Assembly: GCF_001949145.1 (NCBI RefSeq)
Contig: NW_019091515.1
Span: forward strand, 25,575 to 89,574
Direction of reading: 5' to 3'
DNA: 64,000 bases
From: Acanthaster planci
Lineage: Eukaryota > Echinodermata > Asteroidea > Valvatida > Acanthasteridae
How positions within the stretch are numbered: the stretch's first letter is position 1; each line of letters begins with the position of its first letter. Both the position numbers and the translations under genes were made by a program. The notes beneath the pieces were generated by a model that saw only the letters and a program-made list of their open reading frames with translations, had not been told where the DNA came from and ran no database searches. Of the stretch, positions 23,701-36,800 are shown piece by piece.

Positions 23701-24227
23701 TGCAAATCACTATAGCAGCCAGTAAAGGAATTTCATTTAGACCGGCTGCCCAACAATAAAAATGCACAGAACACGACTTTATCATGACGAGCGCCCTCTA
23801 ACGTTATACCCCCGTTTTGAATTTGCACGGTCGGGCAATTGTTTTAGGACTTATGATCCCTTCCCCACTCCCCAACACTCTACTGGTTTCATTTGTGTCA
23901 ACTTATAAGAGGGACAAGTAGAAATGTATAAGTTTGAAATAGAATGTCCCGGGCCTCTCATTAGTGCTTGTTATCCTAAGGGCCCTTGAAATTGGCTCAA
24001 GGCTTACATGTACGTGAAATTGTGGTTCCATACTATATTACATTATGATTATATTTGATTGTTTTGGGGAGGTGTTGTTCGGATGGGACGGTAAGGTAAC
24101 AGTGCTGGTGTAATCATACTTTGTGCATCTTGCACAAAAATGTACCAAGCCTGCACCAATTCAAATCATATTTACTACATTCCCGCACACCTTTCATTTA
24201 ATTCATTATTTGTCATTGCCCTTTCAG

Positions 24228-24322
24228 TGTCGGAAGGGTTGTTGTTTATGTTTGTCCATTTTGTTGGTCAGACTCACAAGGATACACGCTCGGTTACTGT
24301 GGCAACGACTGACATCACCAAG
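24228..24322 (+). other. Exon-like block upstream of PPM1E/F
   Basis: Bounded by a good acceptor (TGCCCTTTCAG) and donor (AAG then GTAGGC). It is 95 nt and has no recognisable peptide. The PPM1E/F leader contains a second possible acceptor (CTTTGCAG near 24867), so this could be an internal 5' UTR exon of that gene. Chance splice signals are an equal possibility. Confidence 0.25.
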
Positions 24323-24896
24323 GTAGGCATTAGGCCTTATGGCAAGAAAAAAAACCAAAGAACTAATTTAATGCAGCTGCTATTAATATTTGAGCTACTG
24401 TCAAAACCGAAACGAAAACTAGTGACGCATCCCCTAAGCTTAAAATACAGTCTTCTACTTAGCCGGAAAAAACCGCAAAATCTTAATCCCAAAATCTCTC
24501 CCATCTCGATTTAGTTTTTAATCGGGACGAAAATATCTGCAAACCACGGTGTGACGTCATACTTGACCCGACATCCAATCTACACAATTTGTACGTGGCC
24601 GACGCTCATGTAATACGACCCTGTCAGGATACTTGGCTACGGCCGCCCATGGTACACAAGGATATGGGAAATGGCTGCTAGCGGCTTCCATAGAACACGT
24701 CTTTTTGAAAGTCGTAGCCGTACTATTGTTCGTAGTGCATGCAGTACGCGTGCTGCACTGGTTCATTGAATCGCAGTGTCATGCACCGGGACAGTAGAAG
24801 CGTAGACGAAAATTGAACTCGGTGCGCGAAAAAACTCCCTTCAAAAGCCAAACTCTGCAGCTTTGCAGAGGCCCCCGTATTTCCACCCCTTCCAAG

Positions 24897-27800
24897 ATGG
24901 GTTCCGACCCACGCCTAGACGTGGCCAACTTCAAGAAGTTTCTGCAGGAGTTCAGCTCGACCCACGCAGGCACGGACAACCTGCCGTTTTCTAGCCTGAC
25001 TTGCCACATGACCAAGGAGGAGATCGAGGGCGAATGTTTAGAGTGGGTCACCAATTGCCTTGTCGGCCAAAAGTGAGTCGAGCTTTTTCTTTCTAACTTA
25101 GCCCTGACCTAAAAGGCGTGCATTTTTACCAGAGTGCTAGACATTCCCGCGAGTCTGTTGAATGCTACTAGAGGACATGCCAGGTCAAGGTTGAATTTAC
25201 TGCCCCAAAACATGAGTTAGTAAAATTGGTTGAGGAAACTCAACTTTGACTAGTTTGAGGAACACTTGATTTAGTCAGAGTGGAGGTACTGTTAGTGTTT
25301 ACAACAAACCCGTTTACCAGAGGTGATATGCTGTGTACTTGCTTGCTAATTGTCATGCTGCAAACTTAATACTACGGTTCCTGTGTTGTGTTCAATTTTG
25401 GCTTTGTAAGAAAGGTCTAATTTGCATCAATATGCGATAGCAATTGTGCACAAGTACTATGTGCATCGTGCATGCATGTATTAAACATGTTAAAAGTGGC
25501 GAAAGGTGGAAATGGTCGTCTTTCATTGCTCTCTTCAAAATGACAGCTTGCCTGTTGGAAAGAATTACTCCATTGGACGCTTGGTTCCAACTTCCATGAT
25601 TATATCTGAAACAAATACTTATCAATGTGGTCATTTTGTCACTTTCTGGACAGCTGCAAATATGAGACTACCTTTTTAATTTTGTGCATGAGTGCAATTA
25701 GGCAACTGAGTAGTACATATGTTTATCTTCATGTATCTTTCCAGGACTGTTTGCACTTCATCAAGGTCACAAACCAGTGATTTTTCCATACCTGTTCACA
25801 ATCTGGATAGAAGCCAGTTCATACTGGATTACTGGATTACCTAGAGCACAGGTGCTTGGTGCACCTACATGTACATGTTTTTTTTGCAAAGAAGATTGGT
25901 CAGAAATGAGGGAAACGGCTCAGCTTTCTTCTACATGTAAATACATGTACGTATAGACTGCCAGCAAAGGGGTGCAAAACTGGTTGTGGTATTTTAGTGT
26001 CAACGAGCGTCAGCACTCACAATTAGCATCAACAAAGCATCAACAACTTGAAAATACCCTCTTAAGATTAAAAGGTGGTATTTTCATGTTAAAGAGATGC
26101 TTACATCTGCCACTATACAAGAAAAATGGTGAATTTGCTTCCAGATCCTTGTAGGAAAAACATTTATGGCGAGTCTGTGGAGAATTTTTACCCAGGTTAT
26201 GGGATTTTTTAAGAATTCCAGTTCAAAATGCCTTTTAAAGCAAATATTAAAATTGACAGAAATATTTTATTAATTTGTTTTTATGTAGTTAACTTACCGT
26301 ATGTATCAAATAAAAAAGACCTTATGTACCACATGTGGCTAAACTTCTGCTGGTCGTTTTTTAAAATTCAACTTTTTTATTCACATTTTCAACAGCGCTT
26401 CCAAACCCTTAAAGTAGTTCAGTGAATGTAATTCCTTTTGCTATTTACCGTTATGTGCATTGTTCAGTAATTTTTGCACTCGTACAAGTACATGCACCGG
26501 TATCTTGTAAGTTTTTATTAAATCAAGCGGATGCCTGGGTGATTTTGACCCTCATGGGCGTTTTAACCCCAGTGAGTGGGAGTTGGAAGCCTGTAATTGC
26601 ATGCACACATTCCATATTCATTGTCAAAAGCAAAACTCACTGGAGTCTGCCACTAACGTGACATACAAGTAGAACCAGTTACCAGCACTCCTATATGTAC
26701 GTGTGTGTTTTATTCAAAGACTCATATCTTTATTGAAATCCATAATCCGATGATGTACATGTATACATGTACATGTAGTGCTGTACATTCTGTAGGCCTT
26801 ATGCGTACATGTACATGTACTGTACATATGTCGTAGCTGTGTAATATGTGCTGAGTAATGTACTGTACTGTATACATGATGTACATGTACATGTACCGTG
26901 TACGCTTACAAGTACACTGTGGTGAGGGACTTTGTCAGGCAGTCACCTGTGGGATGTGATTTAGCTTGTGAGCCAAAGTGGGCATGATAAGTGTGCGTAG
27001 TAGGGGGGGGGACTCCTTCATACTGCGATGGGGCTCTGGATGTCTTTGTCACACTTCCTGTCCTCGGTCAGAGATCACCGTCATGTTGTGGGTCACCAGC
27101 GAGTCACGGAAGGGCTTCCTCGTTGGCTGAAAATTGTGCCTCATACATGTCATATGTGACATACAGTATCAGCAATACAGGTGGGGGGGGTCATTTCAGG
27201 GTTTGCTGGGGAATTTGTAACACGGCAACAATCATGTTCAAGTCGGGTGCAGTCTGCTGTGCTGTTGGACAGGTTAACACAGTTTTTGCGTAGGAAACAG
27301 GTGCGCTACCGGTATGTAATTTATGAAGGTTCATGCCAATCAGTCAAAGTCAGGTACATGTACATTTACCCTGATGGTGCTCAGCACCAAAAAAGCTCAG
27401 GATCTACTTGTAGCGGTATATGACCTACATTGTAAATATTGGGACATACATCTGTACATTGACGTGATCCATATTTCGGTAGGTCTACATACATGTACCC
27501 GGTATAACGGTGCGTTAATCGTGGAATGAGCTGGTACCAGGACAGTGCTTTCTCAACTGAAAAACCACATCCTGTGCATTTGTAATGATCACAGTGATGG
27601 TGCACCGTTTCCTTTATCGCATACTACATGTAATTTCTGTTTTGCACAAGTGCACATGATGCATAAGGTATTGAAAGTTAACACCATGAATGGGACATTT
27701 TGTGAAATGAATTTGCATTCACATTCCCCCCCCCCTTGGGTGACGGTGTTTTCTCACTTGTGGAAAAAAGGCATGAAAAAATATTTTCCCAATTGTGTGA

Positions 27801-30800
27801 AAAGGGTTGAAAAATGCTTTCCCACTTGTGTGAACTGAAAATGCAGGAAAATCATTTCCCACGTACTGGAAAAGATGTGAAAATGTTTTCCCTCTTGTGT
27901 GAAAAAGTGTAAAAATATTTTCTCCCATGTGTGAAAAGGTGTGAAAATGTTTTTCCAAATGTGTGAAAAGCCATAAAAATCTTTCCCATTTATTTTAGGT
28001 ATGAATTTTTTTTCTCCCATGTGTGAAAAGGTGTAAGGTGTGAAAATCTCTTCCCCGTTATCGTGAAAAAGTATGAAAATCGTTTCCTGCTGAAGGAAAA
28101 GTTTTCAACATTTTGTGAAATGAAAATGAATTCCAGAGGAAGACAAAAAGAGTGAAGAGAATTTCCCATTCCCAAGTTTATTTCAATTGCAGTATAAATA
28201 CCGATTACTGTTGGTACCGGTATGTACCGGTACCACAGCACATCAATTGAACTGAGTTTGCATAGCGGACATGTACATGTACGTCCGATCATAGACGATA
28301 AACTTCATTTTACATGTGTAAGTACATGTATAAACATGTACAACATGCACATGTATGTATGTGAAAGCACAAACTCTCTGCCCCAAAGATGTGCTCTGCG
28401 ACCTGAGCATGCACACTGCAGTTACACATCAAAAACTCCCTTAAGTAAACAGACAGAGGCTTCCCTGAAAATCCAGGGAAGTGGAGCTGTTGGTACAGAT
28501 AAGGTCACTGGATCCCACTCACTGTCCTGATGTGTTAAGGCACTCAACTTTCCCCCAAGCTAACCAAATTACATTGTACATGTACTTGTACTTGCACAGA
28601 TTTGGTGCAGTGTCTCTCTCCTCCCTTTGGGGAGAGTTGATGGTGAGAAAACGTCAAGGGAGTATCTCAGTCTGTGAGATGTGAAGAAAGACCATGATAT
28701 ATCATACTTTACATGAACCATTGCGACACCATAATCAGTCAATATCAGTGCACAAACTGAATTTGTCACACCACTGTGTGGCCCACGGTGCCATTGTGTA
28801 CGGAGTACTCTGTTACAATGTCCCCGTGTCAGTAATGTACCCGGTATATACCGGTACCACGGTATTTTGTGCTTTTTGGAACATTTGTTTTATGTACAGT
28901 ACATGTACATGTACATGTATGTAGTTGAAATTAATTTACCCAGTTACCATGGTTACATGTACATGTAGATGAATTTACATGTTAAAGTGTATCAGGAACT
29001 GCAGTGAATTTTGCACTTTTTAAAACAGTTTAAATTACTGGTACATGTATCTATCCTGGACAACTGAGGGTGCTGTTGTTGTGAAGTCCTCTAGGGAAGA
29101 CATAGCCCATTGCATAGGCTTTTCTGTTCAAATTGTAAACCCAGAATTAACATTCCTGATGAAGGGATTGATGCCTTCTTATTGCTACGCACATAAATGA
29201 CAGTAAATCAGCAAAGAAGAGAAAACTGACTTTAGCAAAAGCTACAAAAATGCAGGACTTTTTTGTGTAGAAACCATTGTAACGTTGAGGTATTTTTCCT
29301 GAGATGAAGTCACAGTTTTGCTCATGAATATGGAAATCTCATTAGCATAAAAACAAAAAAAGGGTAAAAAGTACCTTTTGAAATATTGACAAAAAAAAGG
29401 TTGAAAATAAGGTTAACAGAGACACAAAGGTGCAGTTTGAAGGTCTAAAACAAACTGAGTGTAGGGTTTGCAGACTACCCTTTGAGTGCAAATCTACACT
29501 TGGAAGCTACCGGTATTTTGGTTGACTTCAGTCTGTGGTGATCAGCTAAAAGTGGAGCCCCCACACCTGACATCCGCCCGGCAAATTGTGAGCCAACAAC
29601 TGAGAGATTCGTGCCTGGCTGCGACATTTGATCGGTCACAATAAAAGGGAGGAGGGGGAGTTATTATGGAGCATGCATGGAACATGACCTGGATGGCAAA
29701 GCACAATGGCCCGATTAGAAATTGGATAATATCCTTTCATTACACCATAGCTGCTGTACATGTACAGATTATTTTCAGTTGGGAATACCCTTGAATAATA
29801 GTCGAAATCTGAATTGGTCACACCAGTGCAATTTCTCTGTTTAGATCTTGATTGATTATAGAAACCTGGCTGCATGTGCATGGATGCTTTTTTTTTTTTC
29901 ATCATTGTTATTAAAAATCCATTGCATGGGCATGTATGCACGGGCCCTATGTAGTTTACATACCGGTACATGTATAATGTATGTACATGCACAAACATTT
30001 CATAGTAAATTGTTGATCAGGTATTTTTGACAAGTTTATAGCATACTGCCTTTCATTTACACACACCGGTAGATGTACATTGATGTAGAATCTCAGGGAT
30101 GTGACAGTACATGTACATGTACAGTACATGTATTGCGTTCAGTTGGTGGAGAGCTGTTTCAGGTTTACAATACATACATGTACATCATGTACATGTACTG
30201 TGTATTTAGAGATCGCAGCTTGGAATCCTGCTGTTTGGTCCAGACACACTACATTGTACACCAAGGCAGTGAAGACTGAGCCAATTAGAGTCTTATCTCT
30301 CCAACCCACCATTCTGAGGATACATGTACATGTATGGTGCCAGCACATGTTCTGTGTACACTGTACTGGTATGTGTACTAACAGCGATGGAATGGGGTTT
30401 TTTTTTGGGGGGGTAAACCCTGGCCATTAGATTGAAAAGAATATGATACAATATTTATGAAGTTGCAATGCATCTCCAATGGCTGGTAGTCCTATAAAGT
30501 GGGAGGGGGGACAAATAACTACGGTACCTTTTCAAAGGTGGGGGGGGGCAATGATTTTTTCTGGGACGTTTCTTTTTTTTTCTGATTGGAACTCGCCACT
30601 GGATGATTCAGGGGGCTACATGTACGGACATGTACATGGGCACAGCGCGCATGGATGATGTACAGTCACCTCCCTAATTCCGGATCTCAAATACAACTCC
30701 ATGGTCAGATTCCAGCAACAAAACCATATAATTCTGGTGAAATACACATACTTGTACATGAATGGTCAGTAGTCCACCTTGTGTATTGGAAAAACTACAA

Positions 30801-33800
30801 AATTACTCTCGGAGTCTAAGCTTTTAATTTGGACTTACCAGATCATCAAAAGTTTAAGGCAGACTAAGCTGTATGCATTAGATTACCAATGTAAATATTT
30901 ACAAAGGTGTACCTTAATATTGGTGTATCATTATACCGGTACATCTACACTAAACATCGTGGAGGACGAAATTACGTTTTGATGTACTGTAGTCTGTATT
31001 CTATATTGTGTATTATGTAACATGAAAACAGGGCGGATGGACAAGCCAGAGCTGCCCTTTCAGTCAGAATCAAGTCATGTGTGATGTACATGTATGCATG
31101 TCTATTTAATGTAGGGCGGGCAGTGGATAACATTTTTGGCTGTCTGTGACTGGAGAAAGGTACGTTGTACCGGGGTATGGGTTGTACGTATTTGTGCCTT
31201 GTACGGCTGTATGTCTGTACACTCTGTATGCAAATGTATACCCAATTCTTACGTGTTCATATCCATATATGCAGATGTACATGTACGTGTACCTGTGGAT
31301 TCTGTACCTACAACTACAAAATCCCCACCTGCCCAGAAGAGCCAGCCAGTGCTGATGAGAAGGCAGAAAATCAATATAACAAGTGGCTGAGAAGTGGCTT
31401 TTTTTTTTTTTCAATCTGGCAGCAAAGAGATTAAAAGAACGTTACATGTTAGGTAGGGATGACCATGAAATACACTGGTCAATAGGATCTGGAGATCAAT
31501 AAATCGGAGGCCACGTAGTAATGTGCAGTGACCTCGGTCAACCTGTCTTCTCTGTACCCCCCCTTGCTGTTGTCCTCAGCCCTGACCCCAGGAACAAGGC
31601 GAGCAGCGGATCTTGTCCCTAGCACTGTATGTACATGTAGGCGATGGCATCGGAAAGGAAAGCTGGGGAGGGGGTGGATGACTGCTTGAACATCTTGATC
31701 CCTCCTCCCCAGCATACAGGTAGCTTTCAAGAGAAATACGGGGTGCCTGTGAGAGTAACCATAACCGCAGTGATTAGCAAAAAGCTCATGTACCGCTATG
31801 ATATGAACTGGGGTCTTAAAGAGCCCTGTAGACATTGCACTGATTGGAACACCCATACCTTACAAGTGCCCTACATGCATGCATACGTGTGCATGTGCTT
31901 TTTACAATGTTAGGTTCCATGTTTTTATACAGGTCTGAGCATGTACTAGAGCGGTAATGATACCAGCACTAATTTGCAATTGTGTACTATGCATTGCACA
32001 GTTTACATGTGGTGTGCATTGTACCTACGTGATGCTGGTATGGAGTCTGCATGAACATCAGTACAACATGCTCAGCACATACATGTACATGGACATGTAC
32101 ATGTATGCCTACGGTACATGTACGAGGTACCGGTATGCATGGCATACGTGCACATGTACATTTATTAGGGTTATAAAATGTATGTACATTTATAAGTATC
32201 TCAGGCAGACTTGAATTCTCAATTCCGATTGGTCAGTCCATGACAACAAACAGTGTGATTTATAACTGTATTGCATCGTTCATATCAAACCCTGCATAAT
32301 GTGCTCTTTCAACTCAACGCATTGCATTTTTTAACGCTAAAAGCAAAACTCGCAACTGCAAAAATTACTTCAAATTCAGAGGTGGCATATTTGCGGGATT
32401 AGGCCCCTATAACATCTGCACTGCATGTCAAGTTTGCTTGAAGATACATTGAATTGGTTATTGTACCCGTGGAACACAGAATAATATAGTGCATCTGCGT
32501 CCCGTGTACCAGTCGGCCTTCTTCTCCGAGGCATACAAGACACAGATGCACTACATGTACATTATTCTGTGTTCAACTCGCACTCGTGTGATAACTAACA
32601 ATACCTGTACCGGTGCTTGTTCTTGCATACATGTACGTGTATTGTACACGTGTGGACACATGTAGGGTAATTATAACTGGAATCACTTTCTCATGTCTCA
32701 GACATGATGGAAGGTACAGTAAGGTAGATTATCTGACTTGGGGCTTGTCATTCAAGAGTAATTGCTGGGGATATTTTCCTAATTTACAACCATAATGACT
32801 TCCCCGTACAGAGTGTATATTGCAGTAGTATATGTACAGTGTACATGTACATGTACATTACATTGTACTCTGTACACCATCTAGAGTGCGTGCACATGAA
32901 CATGTGTGCTGTGTACATATGCGTGTACAAGTACAAAGTACCTGCCTACGTGCTGCATCAACACCTTGATCTATGCCTGTACAGCCTGTGCCAAGACTCT
33001 CACTCCCCTGCATCTCTCTCAGTCCCTAGCCACTGTCTTCTTTCGTTCTTTCGGTTCAGGGCAAGCGAAAAAGTGCTTGGGGCAACAGGGAACCTTTCCA
33101 GAGTTCAATCCATGGCGTGGGCTGTAAAGGGATAATGGGGGGGGGGGTTGGATCCGAGTGTGGCGGAATGGATTGACATGGGGGTGAGAGTAGGGGACTG
33201 GCTATGTGTTTGAGCTGGGAATTCAGAAATGGAAAGTGACAGTGGGAATGAAGATGGATGTCAAGTCCATTTCAGGTTTGCTTGCACAGCTCTGATCCGT
33301 ACATACCGACCTGCATTGTATGCAGTTTGCAATGTGGGAGAGAATTTCTCTGCAGTACTGAAGGCAGATGATTATTGCTGTGTGTACAGAGCCCATCTTA
33401 TTTGCACATGTATACAGGTACATGTACAGTCCATGTACATATACATACCACACATACATGTACTTGCACATTTGTGTGCACACGACATGTACGATACATG
33501 TGCTGCAAGAAAACAAACGATCCAGTCCTGGATGTTAACCAATAAATAAATGCAGTGGCCTACCCAGGATTGGGGGAGGGGGCTTGGACTGGGATTTACT
33601 GGTGCCTCCCAAAATACATGTAGCTCATGATGCTCAAGGTCTTTCCTTCCCCCATTGCACCACAGGGGACTAGGATTTATGACAGCCATCAGAGCTAGTT
33701 ATTGACGATATTGTACTGGTACATGTATTCTGTACATGTACATGTAGATACCTGTATCTTCAAGTTCCAGAAAGTAAAAAACATAAATTAATACATTTGA

Positions 33801-36800
33801 ATCCCGTTCCTTCCTTTGGGTCTGGTGCACAACTGAATAAGCTTGTACTAGCGTGTAGATAACCTCACTAATCCTTTAGTACCGGTACATGTTGCCTCAA
33901 GCTACAATGTACATGTGTACGTAAAGAGTATTCAACACATGACCCGGAGACCCACATTTTTTTATGCAGACTTTAGAGGAGTTTTGGGGTCAATCCAAAT
34001 TTTCTACCATATACAGATAGAGGTACATGTACGTAAAGTCAGCCCTGCCACCAGCTTCAGGCATGAACTTAATGAAGGGGGCCCGCAGTATCAGCTGGGG
34101 AGGGGGGCCATATCACAAGAACACAATATAGTTGTTATGCTTGTGCTTTTTACCAATGGGAGGACAGCTTCCCACCAGGGGGATCCGATCCCCTCAGGTC
34201 CCCCTCCCCGTCCCTTGCCGATGGGCCTGACTTAAATACGTGTAGAGATTTGAACGTGGCAAGTTGTGCAGTGTGAGCATGTGCCCTGCTTTAGGGTTGA
34301 AACAGGTGAAAATGCATACATGGATGCATTTGGATGGATTGGGTTGACGAGGGGAGTTCAGACTGAGTAATGCTTATGGCATTTTAAATACATGGTGCTT
34401 ACATGGACATGTAGACATGTTCTCTGTACACGTGTATACTTTCCTTTTATTTCTTATCAACACATGCACAGTACATGCATTTCTTGTGCACATGTCATGA
34501 ACCATCAAAAATACATCCTTTCTTGCAGTACCGTATATGCCTGCGAAACTGTCATCCGCGCCCATGAGAAAAGTTCATTGAAATATGTTCATGATCTTTC
34601 CTAGCCAAAAGCCTATTGATTTGATTGTACACGTTCACATGCATGCTTTGTACATTGACATGTACTCTACATGTACTTTGATAACCTGTGCAGAATTATA
34701 TGCATTGATTTATTAATGCACTGTTGCACTTTGGTACTGGACTCACATGCTTGATTAAGCAGGCGCTGTAACAGGTATTTGTGGTCTTGTTGGTACTGTG
34801 CAGTCATTGAGGTAGAAATGTACAGTGTGCTGGTAGTGTACATGTGCATGTTCATCTGCAGATTCACTGTACAGACTACTCCATGGTAGACTGACACCAG
34901 TACATCTATGGTACATGTACCATCATCTGCCGATGTACATACAATTTGTGAAATTTAGAGCGTGTGACATAATTTAACTCCGGAGTAGTCTGGTACCGGT
35001 ACATGTATTTCATGCAGCTCTCTGTTTGTCTTCAATGTTTCGTTGGTCGTCTCAGAAGGCGCACTGGTCTTTTAGAACATGTATGCAAAATTTTCCCTTA
35101 GATTTCCTGACATATAAGGACGCTGTGGCTGTGAGTCATTGTAGGGGGACACTGTTCATTTTCGAGGAGTTTCTGCTCAAATTGTGAAACCAACATGTCG
35201 ATGAAACCTCCATGTACATGTACGTGCGGTAGATTTCGAGGGGCTTTAAGGGTAGCTTTTCCTAGATACATGTATATTGTACCAGTAGGTGGACCACACT
35301 CACTAAAAAATTGAAAGCAACGCATGCAGAGTGCATTATGAAGCCTTTCACATCCCAGTGCGTGGTGCCTTAGGTTTTTCAGAGGGATTACAAATCTACA
35401 GACAGGACAAGGACATTGTGCTGCCAAAAAAATCAATAGAGATTGTCAAATTGGCACACCATTAAAGTTGGACCCTAATTCAGGTGAGGTGATGTAAATG
35501 TACACTGTACATGTGGGGTACGTCATGGTGTAGATGCAATCTCACCCTTACAAATTATTCACATGACTTTCCAGCAAAGGACATTTGACCACAGATCCTC
35601 TGAAAAATGCCAGTCCAATGCCAGAAGGACTTGAGAAAGTCTGTCCCAGAGTCCCATGTTGATTGTAGCCTTGGCGACCAGGCCAGGGCTAGAGCCAAGG
35701 TACATGTAGGGGTGTCTGTGCCAATGTGCCAGATAGTCAATAATCCTGACAATAGGGCTCTAATGATTGCAGTAAACAGACAACATGAATGGCATTGGGG
35801 TGGGGTATCGGCACAACACGTGCATGGGGATGCGACAGTGTACATGTACATGTAGGTCTGTGGTGGAGATATGGGACTCGAGCGAACTTTGGAATGTCTG
35901 TGTTTGAAGTTGAATAGGTGTGATTATTTGGCATTGTTGCAAGCACGCAAAATTCTTCTCACATCAGCCGATTTTTTCATTTTCTTTCAAATCTTAATCT
36001 TACCATCCCAAATTGAAAAACACTTCATAAAATTAGAATTTATAGTTGCGCGTGTGTTTCAGTCAGTTTCTGACAAAATGGAATTGTTTTCAAATTTAGA
36101 TCCAGACACCATACATGTGTACATGCAAGGACATGTACATGTACTTACAAGAGAGACACGCATGTCCAAACTGGTATTTGACTTGAGGTTTAAATCAGCT
36201 GAATCATTGGAACTTTAATGAGTTCCTGTATCATTGGAACTTTAATGAGTTCCTGTATCATTGGAACTTTAATGAGTTCCTGTCACATTTTTGGTCCCCG
36301 AGTTAAAGTTTCATACACATGTGTGGTAGGCCTACTTGTGCTGTATTTGTGTTGAGACTGCTCAAACTAGAAGAATTTGGGGACAAATGCAAACGTATTA
36401 GGGGTGATTTGCAGTACATGTACGTGCATCACCAAGAGGTTGCCATGGAGATGCCATTGTTCAAGTTTACAGAAGCAGACAGAAGCAGGGCTGCCTTGCT
36501 GTGATTTGTACAACTTGAGCGAATGTCAGTCGCCAACCTAGGGAAATTAATGATAGATTGAGACATCCATGCGGTAGACAGAAAAAAGGATTATAGCAGC
36601 CGGCTTATAGATTTTGTCAACCATTTCTCACCATTCACTGCAAAAAATGGCCCTTCCATGGAACCTCCTGGTGGTGCACTGTGATATTATGAGTCACCAT
36701 ACATGTACATGTGTATTGTTACATGTATGTGTACCGTAGTTGCGTAAGATCACTGCAATGTTGTTTTCAGAAGATTGATGATTTGTAGCAGTTTTACAGC

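Larger units (their letters stand above)
19981..24227. other. ESS2 3' UTR and intergenic region
   Basis: Holds the ESS2 3' untranslated region, a tRNA-derived SINE (20217-20395) and a poly(A) signal. No coding gene is visible beyond that. Short ORFs around 21546-22378 lack domains and lie in low-complexity sequence. Confidence 0.5.
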
